Source of the DNA: Owenia fusiformis
Lineage: Eukaryota; Annelida; Polychaeta; Sabellida; Oweniidae
Length of the DNA: 64,000 bases
Reading direction: 5' to 3'
Assembly: GCA_903813345.2 (NCBI GenBank)
Contig: CAIIXF020000010.1
Location: forward strand, 22,953,181-23,017,180
The stretch's first letter is position 1. Each line of letters starts with the position of its first letter. Of the stretch, positions 24,701 through 36,700 are shown piece after piece. The position numbers and the translations under genes are program-made. The notes below the pieces were generated by a model that was given only the letters and a program-made list of their open reading frames with translations, was not told the DNA's origin and searched no databases.

Positions 24701-27700
24701 CAGTGCTCATTCCGTTTTTATGGGGTTGATTTACCATAAAAATAGTCAAATCCTCTGTTCGTTGGTAAACATTGCTCTCTAGAGTAGCCCATGTGCCATT
24801 TGCCAAGATAGTATGTAGAATAGCCGGCATCGCGGAGCCTCGTCGGAAGGTTTTTCTCTGTCTCACTATAGGGTATACAATGGTTGGCGCAGGGGTAAAT
24901 AGCTCCCATGGCACCTGTATTCGGCTACAATTATCGGTATAGTTTAGTCATTGTAATCAATGTCATGATTAATTTCCCTTAAAATTGAAAACCGATATAT
25001 TGACCTTGATCTGAAAGAACATCGACCTATATATTTGATCTTTTACTAAAAAGATGTTTAGGTTCATTTTACTATACTTGTATTCGCGAATTACATGAAA
25101 AACATTTTTAGGTCCATTTTACTATGCTTGTATTCGCGAATGCAACAATCACTTTCGGCTACCGGTGTAACAGATTTAAGTGTACCCCGGTGGTCAGTGT
25201 CCGGCGGACCCCGATCCCTAGGGTTGGCTGTCCATTGGAGGACATTGAAAACCAGGTTTTATTTCCTATATTAACAAGGGTAAAATGGGGAGACAGTTTT
25301 AACTGGGGAGACTCTCAGATCTGTCACACGGGTTAATCTACTAATTTAAACGCATTGAAATATGAATGGAATAGTGACAGGTACTAGTCATTTTTAAATG
25401 AGTTGCTCATAAAATAGTAGGTTAATCCGGCAACCGACAGCCGAAAGTTGCATTCGCAACTACAAGCTCAATTACACTACTGGGGTTATTTGAAGCCCAA
25501 AATGACAAATAGGTCAAAAGCTGATATAATCATGGTTCTGTATTTTGGAAAATAGCTACACTAAAATAACAAAGTATGAGTCAATTGTTACTTAAAGTGT
25601 AGTTTTCTAATAATGAATCCTTGTGAGAGATGCACAACAATAGGGAGTTTAAGCTTGCATATAAAATCGAAACGCCAACCTATACGTATGACCAATCGCC
25701 CATACAAATGCATCGCTTTATTTTCCGTTCACGTTTAGGTTGTGAAAAACAATACAAGCTTAAACTCCCTATTATTAAACACAAAACAAACTTGAAGAAT
25801 AAACATAGGTCTTACAAAATGTCTCCCGGTCATAAGACTGGCTCTAAAGGCAGTAGAGACGGTGTCAACATAGTATTTGTCGAGCTTAACCCCACTATCA
25901 GCGAGTGAGTCGAGGAATGGAGTATAGAACTTCTCATTGTTGTATCCTATGTCATTGTGCCCCAGGGTGTCGGCCACGATAAGCACTATGTTAGGTTTCT
26001 TCTTACCTAGAAATGAAGATTGAGATGTCCCCATATGGCTTCAATCAGAGCGATGAATACACTTCGTACCTATTACAATGTCATATATAATATCTCCCAA
26101 AATTCTATTCATCAATGGCTGGTGGCACAATCAGACAATCAGATCTTGCGAGTAACCTTTCTAAAAATGGTTTCAATTTAGATTATTTTGGACTTATCTC
26201 TTTTCTTGCCATGTCTATTTTCTAAAACTAAATTGTCATTTTCAGTCTTCATTTCAAGAAAACCAATGATTTTTACTTTTATGTGTTCGTTAACAGTTTT
26301 GTCACCTGCTGTTCCTCTAATTCTATAACTTTAATGTCAGCAAATATTTCAATTTAGTTACCACAACATTTCTCGATTGGTTCTGCTCCTTCTTTCCCTG
26401 CTTCGTAAATGGTCCTCAACTCAGCACAAGCCTTGCTTATCTTTCCCTCATTTCTAAGTTATCAATAAAATCTGTATATATACAGGGTGGTCCAGAAGTA
26501 TAATTAAATATATTTCTATTTTAATTCTACTGAAACAATCTGGAAACTTGGTATCTATGTTCCTAAAAAATTACTGAGTAAATCAATACCGCAAGAAAAA
26601 TGATTTAACTATTTGATTGGTCGAACATATCTTTGCCCACTGTAACATCACGCAGGACATAATATTTGTAATAGAAATTCTTTTAAAAAGATAATAGCAC
26701 GGACCTGCAGACGTGTTAAAAAGTCAGTAAACTCAACATTTTGAGTGTAAACGGTCAAAGTCAAAATCTAGGTCATTTTCGTAATTTTCGCAATTACCAC
26801 ACTATTGTTCAAATTTTACTTTAATAAATGAATAGAACGAATACATTTCTTTCCCATTTGCTTATCAATATCATGTCAAACTATGTTTTTTAGATGTAAA
26901 GTCTGAATCTGGGGTCTTGAATTTCACGAATCTAGATAATAAGGTAACATTTGGTTTTGCACAATCACTGTATACATATCCCACGACATATCCCAGAGGA
27001 CTCTTTCGCAATGCTCCCATAACAACTAAAATCTGGATATACATCAAGTATCTACCCATCTTTGATCGACAAAGAAGTACTACCCCAGCGCTCCAATGCT
27101 TGCACAGATGGATGTCACTGATGTAGTCACCAAAAGTAAGCCGCTGATCACATTAATTCGTGTTTTAAAGGTCACTATGTAAATGGGTTATTAGAGAATT
27201 TAAGATTAGCGTAAATAACCCATTTACCTATACCTATACGTATTTTACGATTGGGTTTACGATACGTAATTACCTATAAATGGCCGAAGATAGGTAATTC
27301 GAAAACCGGTATGTTTTTATCCAACAAATTATGTCATTTCTTGATCAAATATCATTCATTAAACTTTAAAATAATAACAACAAACATTTCTCATTCGATC
27401 TGTATAGAAATTAAGTGGTCGAACTCATTCATTGATCCGATAAACGATGCCATGTGATGATTGTTGAATTTACACATTCTTCATCAGTTTTGCTTATTGT
27501 AAATGCATGAAATCAGACATTTTCTCGTGGTTTTAATTGTTTAACTTTACTATTTGGTCACTCTCATCGTTGGATCATGCTAGAAAACATTTTGCCTTAA
27601 GTCACTGCCCCATTAGCGGGCCCACAAGCAGCACCCCCTCCCAACTACAGTAGCTACACCACACCTCTCTGAAGTATATAACAGTTCTTGGAGGTGGCAT

Positions 27701-30652
27701 ATGCATATGGTATATTCTCATTTTGCCTTAAGTCACTGCCCCATTAGCGGGCCCACAAGCAGCACCCCCTCCCAACTACAGTAGCTACACCACACCTCTC
27801 TGAAGTATATAACAGTTCTTGTAGGTGGCATATGCCATATAAGCCATCGCATGGTTTTCATTCTATAATTAGGATGTTAATTTTATCATAAATTGTAGCA
27901 TACGGTTTCGTAGCTTTCGTAGGTTTTTTACGTAATCTTAAACTCATTTTGCAATACGCATTACCTACGTATACGTATCCGTAACAAACTTACGGATGGG
28001 ATAGGTACACGTACATTTTTACGCTAATCTTAACCTCCCTATTTACGCTTAACCTCCATAGTATATATCAAAATTCACATTATAGCAGGCTTTCGCAGGA
28101 AGTAAACACTGACTAGTCCCATAAGGCGTGATACAACAGCGTACAACAATTACTCAGATGCGAGTAGGTAGTTACCAGTTTCGCCACCAGGTGGCTGAGT
28201 CGGGGGAAATAACATGGCAGGGTATTACAAAATTCCCTTAAACTTGAATATTCATCAGTTTTAGTGGTTCACTTTTCATATTACCCTTTTGTATCTGATA
28301 GTTATACAAATTAAAATATGCCCAGTAAAAGAAAATATTATCTGCCCAACACAAGAAAAGATATTTCACCTTTTGTGATTTTACAACATGGGCTCTATGG
28401 GGAATCCCCCCGACCTAGAAGTCCCATTTTCCAAGAAAATTAAATTTTCAAAGTTGATAAACTCTTTTCAAAACCACATTTCTAGATGCAATTCTACATG
28501 TAGATTCCAAATATGACATCAGTTTGACTGAATTTTGAATTTTTGATGACGTAAATCAAGATTATTTCTACTCGCATCTAGTCTATTATACCTACCCACA
28601 CATTAGGTTTGATATACAACATCAACGTACATGTACACACCATCCTCGTGATATACACGAACTAGTTAATACATTCCCATTGGGCATTTTCCTTGATATA
28701 CACGAATTAGTTAATACATTCCCATTAGGCATTTTCCTTGATATACACGAACTAGTTAATACCTTCCCATTAGGCATTTTAGGCGTGATACAACAGCGTG
28801 TACAAGTACCTATCCACCAGGCTTGATATTAACGTACATACCATCTTTTATTGTACGGACTAGTTACGGCCAGGGTGCATGTTTGGAATTTTGCTGCTCA
28901 AACAGGAATCACTCCTTCCCCGCATTGTCTACATCTTCAAGTTTTGCAGAGTGCACTTATTATGCATAGAAAAGACTGGTGAGAAGATTTGTTTTGTAAA
29001 ATGTATAAAAAACAAGGATATTCAGTGAAAAAAAATTCTGATTTTTTTACTGAATTTTCTAAACATTTTATTAAAACATTCTTCTCTACATTCTTTTCTA
29101 GGTACATTAGTACACTCGTTGTGCAAAAGTGAGAGATGTAGACATTGTGGGGAAGGAGTTATTCAAATTTGACCCTATTGAGGGTTGCAGCAAAATTCCG
29201 AACATGCACCATGACCTCAATACCTACCAATTAGGCGTGATGCAACAGCATTTTCAAATACATATCAACCTGGCTTGATATACAACGTACATACCATCCT
29301 TGATATACTACCATGACTGGTTACTGATACCTAGTACCTACCCCATTATAGGCGTGATACAACAGCGCGTACAAGTACATACCCATCTAGCTTGATATAC
29401 AACATGTACCTACCCAGACTTGAGCGCATTCTTTAGAGTGCGTTCCTTCTTTAAAGCATCCTGTCAGGTAACAATCAATCATTTATATGTACGCCCAAAT
29501 ACTATAAACTTTTAGTTTTCGGTAAGAGGCACTGTCTGTTCGCAGGGTCAATTTTAGTACCACTCGGCTCTTATGTTAAAAATCATCTGGTGTCAGTATT
29601 TTGGGGTTGAAAACCCCAAAGTTGCTGATTGTGAATGATGTCGATAGCATTTATACAGGGTAGGCCAAAAAACAATATCCAAGATTAAGGATCAATATAA
29701 TATGATATAACTTTAAACCATGCCATGTATTGTATATCATTTTAAAGATAAATCATTTCCTGACAATATGACACCATCTGATTGAAAAACTGTTGTTTTC
29801 TTGTGGAGTTAGAGGCTAAAATTTACACCAGGGCATCATTAGCGACCATAAAATTTTTCACTGCGGATTTCCAAATTTTGGAAAATGGAGGGAAATTTGA
29901 ACTCTGGCACCTTCAAAAGAGGTACATTTATACGTATAGTGCAAAATTCAGCAATAATACTTACATATTTTTAATTAATTATCAATTAAATAAAATTATG
30001 ATGATTCAGTCAAGCATATTGCGTGCAGCTGTGACTGCAATATGGAGGGATCATATGAATCATTCATCTTTAAACTTGGGTATTGTTTTTTGGCCCACCC
30101 TGTATATCCATATATAGAAAAAATCTACAATAAGAAATACCGAACTTGACCGATCTTTTAACAACACAAAGGTGACTGTTATTTTATCTTTTTAACTATA
30201 CATTCACATCATCAGATCAAACATTTCGAGACTGTAAACACTATGATGAAGCCAAAATTGACTATGGTGGGTGTAGTGTCTGGCTGTTGAAAACAGCAGC
30301 GATCATTTTTAATGGTTTTGAATTTTTCGTCTTTAAAAGGAAGACCACACCTAAGTCTAGCCAGAGTACAGGTATAGTGGCGGCTTTAGGTGACATACCG
30401 GGTGACATAATAGGTGCATTATATATATATAATTGTGTTTTATTTTTGATGAACTACATGCGAAAGAAACAGACAAATGGTACAAATGGTACTTACTTTT
30501 TGTTTATTCAAAATCTCTTTGACCATTTCCTTATATGCTTCACCGTCAGCACTGTCCAATTTCTGACAGTATTCAACCAGTGTTCCTAAGTCACTTGAGG
30601 CGTACGCTGACAACGTCGCTAATAGCAGACACCAAACTACACACTGCGCCAT
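15785..30652 (-). CDS. secreted arylsulfatase B-like pseudosulfatase 1 (Ser in place of the formylglycine Cys)
   Basis: Thirteen exons keep phase throughout (about 607 residues): 30652-30497, 26446-26362, 26006-25816, 24924-24735, 21604-21452, 21311-21187, 21054-20922, 17783-17688, 17368-17249, 17001-16869, 16694-16543, 16398-16235, 15910-15785. A signal peptide ([18 protein letters not shown]) and a short helical region precede the sulfatase fold, which starts [14 protein letters not shown]. The order of blocks follows arylsulfatase [48 protein letters not shown]. The CxPSR site, where Cys becomes formylglycine, reads STAFR with Ser131. The second metal Asp is Thr94, and the TDN motif reads TDK. 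Lys and His of GKWH, the later His and the WPLRG Lys remain. Eukaryotic FGE modifies Cys only, so hydrolysis is not expected. Exon 2 (28 residues) has a weak acceptor and is the least certain. Confidence 0.85.
17784..20921 (-). other. intron 7 of pseudosulfatase 1
   Basis: This 3.1-kb intron contains the element at 18454-18881. I see no other coding signal. The rest is AT-rich unique-looking sequence. Confidence 0.5.
18454..18881. mobile_element. inverted-repeat element (MITE) in intron 7 of pseudosulfatase 1
   Basis: The ends are AGGCCATAAGAAGTA and its reverse complement TACTTCTTATGGCCT. Similarity continues inward to a GTTTTGCGTC motif in both arms. The flanks suggest a TA target duplication. 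No coding potential is seen. Confidence 0.65.
22757..24580. mobile_element. 1.8-kb inverted-repeat element with internal hairpin
   Basis: The ends read TTGTCCAGCTTGGGGGAGCA on the left and, inverted, TGCTCCCAAAGATGGACAAA on the right. Inside, 23101-23188 is an 88-bp hairpin carrying another copy of the same end motif in both orientations. CpG-bearing motifs such as GTAACCGTCC and its variants recur several times between 23600 and 24410. A minus-strand acidic/basic open fragment around 23700-23900 may be a remnant of its protein. It lies in intron 4 of pseudosulfatase 1. Confidence 0.55.
25055..25143. repeat. 53-bp tandem duplication
   Basis: The stretch TTCATTTTACTATACTTGTA...TTCGCGAAT occurs twice, with starts 53 bp apart. 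Just downstream, CGAATGCAAC / GTTGCATTCG and CTTTCGGCT / AGCCGAAAG pair as an inverted repeat up to about 25458, suggesting a roughly 320-bp foldback element. Confidence 0.55.
25639..25772. mobile_element. 134-bp MITE with about 18-bp inverted ends
   Basis: It starts AATAGGGAGTTTAAGCTTG and ends with the exact inverse CAAGCTTAAACTCCCTATT. It sits just downstream of the sulfatase exon encoding the STAFR site (minus strand), within intron 3. No coding content. Confidence 0.7.
26484..26500. repeat. single transposon terminus (CAGGGTGGTCC)
   Basis: ATACAGGGTGGTCCAGAAG resembles Tc1/mariner-type ends with a TA flank. A reverse-oriented relative (GGACCACCCTGTA) lies at 22643-22655. I could not pair either with its other end, so both look like solitary remnants. 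Confidence 0.35.
27168..28060. repeat. complex foldback region with 131-bp tandem duplication
   Basis: TTTAAGATTAGCGTAAAT near 27200 is mirrored by TTTACGCTAATCTTAA near 28016. TACGTAT-rich segments face each other inside. The core (27588-27838) is a direct duplication with a 131-bp period, beginning CATTTTGCCTTAAGTCACTG in each copy. It looks like a foldback element with an internal tandem duplication, within intron 1 of pseudosulfatase 1. Confidence 0.55.
28115..29420. repeat. satellite-like repeat block
   Basis: The motif GGCGTGATACAACAGCG recurs near 28125, 28782, 29233 and 29350, each time close to copies of CTTGATATACAACGTACATA. A 45-bp unit starting TGATATACACGAACTAGTTA occurs three times at 28649-28783. 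Between the motifs lies a separate palindrome (28869-29217). Confidence 0.65.
28869..29217. mobile_element. 349-bp palindromic element
   Basis: The left arm contains GGTGCATGTTTGGAATTTTG and CTCCTTCCCCGCATTGTCTA. The right arm carries both in inverted order with few changes (CAAAATTCCGAACATGCACC; TAGACATTGTGGGGAAGGAG). The loop is A/T-rich. No coding content. Confidence 0.65.
29656..30102. mobile_element. 447-bp Tc1/mariner-type MITE
   Basis: The ends CAGGGTAGGCCAAAAAACAA and TTGTTTTTTGGCCCACCCTG are inverted copies, flanked by TATA on both sides, which fits TA target duplication. The interior has no intact transposase. Confidence 0.75.
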
Positions 30653-31142
30653 TTTGATCTGATTAAAAAGATTTTCAACTTAATGAGCCGTAAATACATG
30701 AATATCATTATTTACATATCTTTACTTTATGTCTGTTATATTATATTCAGATATTAAAATCACGCGAACGCATCAGTTTTAACCATGCATCTACCTGTAA
30801 TAATTTAGAAATATAGAATGCATTAATAATTTGAATGGGTAATTTTATATGACCCTTAAGTATTTCGTCTGATCCTTTCACAGCTCTAACTCTAATCCTA
30901 AAATATCCTAAAAATTGAAAATTCATTTATATTCATGCATACATACGTCCTTTTCCTATTTCATTTTGTAAACGATATTAATCTTTTCAGCAAGTAAATC
31001 ACAGACTCTGTGCCAAGATTTCAAAGCAATATAACAAAGTCTCCATATAAACAATATATAATAACCTCATTCTCTTTAAAATATTTTTTGAATATCAATT
31101 GAATGAATTATTTGCATGATTTTTGCAAAGTCAATGACTTAC

Positions 31143-31192
31143 CTTTTCAGGTTGGGTTCTCTTTCAGATCTAACGGTAATCAATGTGCATAA
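31143..31192 (-). promoter_or_regulatory. probable 5' UTR exon and TATA promoter of pseudosulfatase 1
   Basis: On the minus strand a donor (CTGAAAAG|GTAAGT) ends at 31143. The next acceptor (tttttaatcag) lies a few bases before the ATG at 30652, so a non-coding first exon is likely. A TATATATA box lies upstream at about 31205-31220, which would place the start near 31185. The exact start site is inferred. Confidence 0.5.
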
Positions 31193-32329
31193 GTTCTATA
31201 TACGTATCTATATATATGAACATTAAATCGTGTTTTTCATGCACAAAACGTGTTTATATTTATTTGTATCGAGTTTACACAACACATTATTGTCACGAGT
31301 GTTGTTTCAGCTTAATGAGAATAATATTTTTAACAACCTCGTGTTATTGCGGTTATTGTATTCACACGACATGAAGAAAATAAACAGTAATAATCATATT
31401 ATTCATTTGTGTTAACTACAAGTTTTAACTACTATACCTTAAATGTTTTACAGGGTATAAACAGAGACATATAAAACATATATGTCTTTGGTACAAAATA
31501 CAGGCAAATGCCATGGGTCTATCAGCTAGGAGTCTGACGGCACAAAAGCGGTGATTTAAAAAAAATCTAGGTGGTGGTGACATTTTGTCATGTTAATGCC
31601 TTGATTTTAGTTTTAGTTTTCTCTTCTAATTTTGCATATATTCATCTTTATGTACAAAAGACTGACAGGTCGACCACCCTGACCACGTGTACTGTGGAGA
31701 GTGACTCGGTGGTCGGCGGTCGGTCTTTTCCGCAATCCAGTTGGAGTTTTAGGATATTTTGAATACCATTTTTGTAGTTGATATCTCGATCTGGTTTCGA
31801 CAATGAGTTTGAGTTACAAATTGCTAAGAAAATATTCGTCAAAAAGCGATTCACTTTTTTTGGACACATTCGATATTGACTAGAACTCTGTCAGAATGAC
31901 AATGCGATATCATTTTTAAGTAGAGAACTCCAGCTCCCCTTCAAATTTTGAAAACCTTTTTTCACATTGAGCAACATGTATAATCAAAATTTTGTTTTCC
32001 CAAGATTTATTTTTGTTATAGAAAAATTAATCAAGGGAGATTAAATCAGTATGACCTTTGCTTTGGATGATTTTGCACTTATATTGATTCACAGCATATT
32101 TGTATTTACAATCTAATGATGCGTGTCTGTTTCTGTCGTGTCTTGTATTTAGTTAGTGTTAAATGTTAGTCGAGTTTCCTTTTTATTCATTTGATTATTT
32201 ATATGTAATGATGGACAAAGCTAGGATCGAAAAATAGGCGAAGCAAAATTCGAGGCAAATTTGAGTAAAAGGGGAAAATATAAGTTTTTATAGCTTAAGA
32301 AAAACACATGGCTACACACATGCTGTTTT

Positions 32330-32631
32330 ACATATGATTCCCACATACTTTTTGCAGTTTCTTTATTTTGGATTTGAGACAGTTTTGTTTTTATTTGCCT
32401 AAAATACTGGTTGGACGAGTTTTCAACATCTTTAACAAATGAAGTTGTATCCGCCAAATCTGGAGGGCTGCTCATGAGGATTATAATATCCTCAGTTGTA
32501 CGTTTGATGGCCCGAGATTTTTCACAATCACAGTCATCTCCATTGGCCAAAGAAATCAAGGCAATCGCAGAAATAATCCCCATTTGTAACTTCACTAAAT
32601 AAATATCATTTAAGTTAAAATAAAATATCAC
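32330..32631 (-). pseudogene. orphan inverted copy of the pseudosulfatase 2 first exon
   Basis: MGIISAIALISLANG followed by DDCDC and RTTEDIIILMSSPPDLADTT repeats exon 1 of the plus-strand gene almost exactly; about 30 residues are identical. After the VENSS segment a 4-nt indel shifts the frame relative to the other copy. A GTATGT at the old splice position leaves the wrong phase for a known acceptor. Homology extends upstream, so the segment is part of an inverted duplication with about 1.1 kb between arms. It could be an alternative first exon of a neighbouring gene, but I find no compatible second exon. Confidence 0.65.
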
Positions 32632-33728
32632 ATCATAATAAATGTCGATTAATGTTAAACGTAACTAAATCGATAACGTTGTGTGTATATTCTTTAAACA
32701 TGCACATTGATATTTATTTTACATAATGAATGTTATAATTTAGTTTCTTATTCATGTGTTCTTAATTGTAAACTCAAGTCATGTTGGGGAGACAACCGTA
32801 TTTACGAAGTGTGGTGGCTTTATTAATACTTATTGGATTTATAGAACCAAGTGAAAAGGAAAAGTAACAAAACAAAACAATCTAGTAAGAATCTGATGTG
32901 ATATGGGATTGATGAACATTGATAACCATTTATCATGCTGAAGGCATGCCTTGAATTCCTTATTGCGATTTGATTAAAGCTGTATTTGCTGTATATGATG
33001 CAAAATTGTGAAAACGATTTAATTCCCCATAATTTGACATACCATTATGGTATTACGTCAACGTTCAGAAAATGCCAGTTTAATGCATGTTTCGCGCTTT
33101 TACAACTGAAGTTCTTTCTGGAATATTTAGAATATGACATCGTTTTGTGAGAAATAAATGTTTCTTTTAAGTGATACATCATACGAATTTTAACAAAAAA
33201 TAGTATTACTTTTATATCTAAAAACGGAATACCTATATGTAAAACACTTGTCAGAGATTGCATGGATATTACCCTGCGCGCAGAGACTAGTTATAAACTA
33301 AGACAAAGCTCTCTTTTTAGAGGTAAATTCATCATGTAGTATTTGGTAAATCATGTACTATAGTACACCATAAAACTGGACAGGTCTTCAATATGACTCG
33401 TTAAATGTTTGTTAATTGATTTGTTTTATCTTTCTTTTCTAGCATTACACTACTAAAACTAACAATCATTATTGATTAGACGTGTATCTAAATTATATTT
33501 ATTGCTTCATGAATACAAATGACATTCCAATAGTAATCAGAATGAATGAAACAGTTAGAAATGGGAAATAACATGTTTTAAAACATTGAAATATTCGTAA
33601 AACAGTAAGTAATAAAATATTCATTATATAATATAAATACCGATGTTATGGTTTAAAGAATAGACTTTATCGATTTAGTTATGTTTAATATTCATCAATC
33701 GACATTTTGTATGATGTGACCATAGCTT

Positions 33729-36700
33729 ATGATATTTTATTTAGTGAAGTTACAAGTTGGGATTATTTCTGCAATTGTGGTGATTTCTATGGTCAATGGA
33801 GATGACTGTGATTGTGCAAAATATGGGGCCATCAAACGTACTACTGAGGATATTATAATCCTCATGAGCAGCCCTCCAGATTTGGCGGATACAACTTCAT
33901 TTGTTAAAGATGTTGAAAACTCGTCCAGTATCTTAGACAAATACAAAAGAGACTGTCTCAAATCCAAAATAAAGAAACTGCAAAAGGTATGTTTTAAACA
34001 TTTACGGTCCCTGTTATTAGCATACACTTCAAAAGTTCAAAATGTACATTTGTATAGGCATATAGTGTAAAAGCATCAGGTAAAACAAGACGGGGGCTCA
34101 GATACGATCCAATGCTGTATAACAATGAAAAATGTTGTGATAAAAATGAAACAAAATCTAAAAGTCAAACCTAATATTAAAATTCATGCATTTATACTAC
34201 GATTTTCAATGTTTTGACGACAGAAAGTCAAAGTGGCAGTTTCTGTAGTGAATGACTGGGCCTCGGCTGGAGAGCCTACAAAACAACTTAAGAGAAAAAT
34301 GAAGTCCAGTTTGAAGAAGGTGTTGCGGTTAGCAAACAGCTTGTTAAAAGGGGTAGATGATGGTGATTCACATAATAACATATTTTATGTCATATCGGTT
34401 TGTTTTTCATCTCTTTAGCCTAAATGCCTAGATCTGATTCTCTCTTTAAAACGGGAAGAAATATTGATGAAAGAAAGTATACATATACAGTAAAACCTGT
34501 CTAATCCGAACACCGTTGGGATCGGATAAAAGCGTTCAGATTAGAAGGTGTTCACATTTCGAGGTTTTTGCATCAGCAATAATCCGGATTCTGAAGAAAT
34601 GTGAACACATTCTCGGTAAATATTTATAGTTCTTTTGACCACATAGCTTTATGGCATTCCAGAAATTTGAAAATTTGATTCAAATGAATCTAATCATGCT
34701 GGAAAGCCCCATTATGAATGAGACCATTCAAGATTATTTCCCAAAGTTTTGATATCATGACAAAATTTGAGCAATTTTGTGTAAAACATCAGAAATTTTA
34801 TGAAAAGTGTTCAGATTAGACAGGTGAAGTTCAAATATGACTGTTCACTGTTCAAATTGGGAGGTGTTCACATTTCAAGGTTTTTTAACATGGGAGTTAA
34901 TGGGAGGAAGAAATGGGACCGAAAAAAGTGTTCAGATTGGGAGGTGTTCGGATTAGCCAGGTGTTCAGATATACACGTTCTACTGTACTTTATTTAATGT
35001 TGTATTGTCTAGTTCGTGTCCATATACAGTCATCCCAACCGTCCAAAATTGGAGGAAATGTGTCTGGATTCTACAGATAGTTCATGTAAAGCATGGTTCC
35101 TTGGAGCACTATTAACGACATCGACATTCATAACATAGCTTTTGAAACCCATTTCAGAGTTGTCCACTTGTGATGGGGAGCCAGTTGTACCGACAACACC
35201 AGAGGATACTAGTGAAGTTCTTCCTGGCCAGCCACCCAATATTATAATGGTGATATTTAATAGCCTGGGATACACTGATGTAGGATTTCATAATGAATAC
35301 ATGATGACACCTACACTGGATAGATTGGCAAAGAGTGCTGTACTGCTGGATAATTATTATGTACAACCAAGGTCTTCACATACAAGAGCAAACATCATGA
35401 TTGGCAAGAGCCATGTAAGTAACACTTATAAGGAAAGAATTTGTAAGTGTTTGGGTTAAATATGTGATTTTTTAATTATCGAGACGTTGTTTATCGTTGT
35501 TTCTTTCTTTCTTCATCTTTTTGCATTAAACTATGAACGAGTATTTTACGAGATATTAATTGATCTTGTTTCATAGTTTCACACTGGACAGCAGGGTGAT
35601 ATCAACTTAGCTAAGGCCCACTGCATGCCTTGTGACTGCATGACCGTTGCAGAGAGGCTCAGGGAAGCTAACTATTCTACTCATTTAGTAGGACAGTGGC
35701 ATCTTGGATTTTACACCAAATATTGCTTACCACAGAATAGGGGGTTCGACACATTTTTTGGTAACCCATTCATACTTAAGTAGGCTTACTAGCTAACTAA
35801 ACTATTTTCTTGTCTTATTTTTAACAGTCGTATGTTATCTTACACTTTATCGTATTATACGATTTGTCTTGTTGCATAATTTTACTCCAGGAACATACGG
35901 TGGGAACGACATGGATCACTTTGAGCATATAACATGTCGGTGTAGTAGTAACCAAATACAAGACCGAGAATGTAGGCTAAAGTGGTGTGGTCTAGATCTG
36001 CATAATACAGATGGTTCTCCAGCCTGGGATGCACAGGGAACATACTCTACTACTCTCTTTAAGGACAAGAGTGTGGATATCATCAATACACAACCAAGAA
36101 ATAAAGTAAAGCCATGCTCTCATTTTTAATTTGCAGAAATGTGCATTAGATCAACTAAATTGAGTCGCATGGGACGGGGACAAAACATCATGCACCATTT
36201 TATATGTCAAAGCTTCGATGGAAAACCTTTGCTCAATGCATTGATGTGTAGATTTTTCAAGACCTCATTAAAACATATAAATTATGTTAGGGATCTCTGC
36301 AAAATTTCAATTTCAGCCATTCTTTTTGGTGACATCTTTTACTGCCCCCGCAGGATTTCGCCCCCCAAGTGTTGATGAGTTCGAAAAGATGCAAACCGAA
36401 AAACTTAAAACTACCAGTGGTGCACGTACAGCGTATGGAGGTAAATCAGTAGTGTGTTAAAATACTGTTTTTATGATGTGATGATTTCGCTGTTTCTGTT
36501 GTTGAATAATATAATGCAACTTATGAGAGTACTCTTGGCCTTTTGCTGAAAAGATCTTGGAGTCCAAAATTTGTCGTGGCAAGGACTTTTGGGTACCAAG
36601 CCCGAAACTCAATGAGTTGTACGGTCATTCCACATATAAGGAGACATTTAAGGTTCCAAACTTTTAAAAAATGAACTTCGTTTCATTGCATTCATTTTCA

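Larger units (their letters stand above)
30653..33728. other. divergent intergenic region between the two pseudosulfatase genes
   Basis: This 3-kb gap holds the 5' UTR exon and TATA box of the minus-strand gene (31143-31220) and an orphan inverted copy of the first exon of the plus-strand gene (32330-32631). The rest is AT-rich. The promoter of the plus-strand gene should lie in 33200-33728, but I see no clear TATA signal. Confidence 0.5.

Noticed and set aside
28649-28783. Three regular 45-bp repeats considered as a CRISPR array
   Set aside because: The units are directly adjacent with no unique spacers, and the window is eukaryotic.
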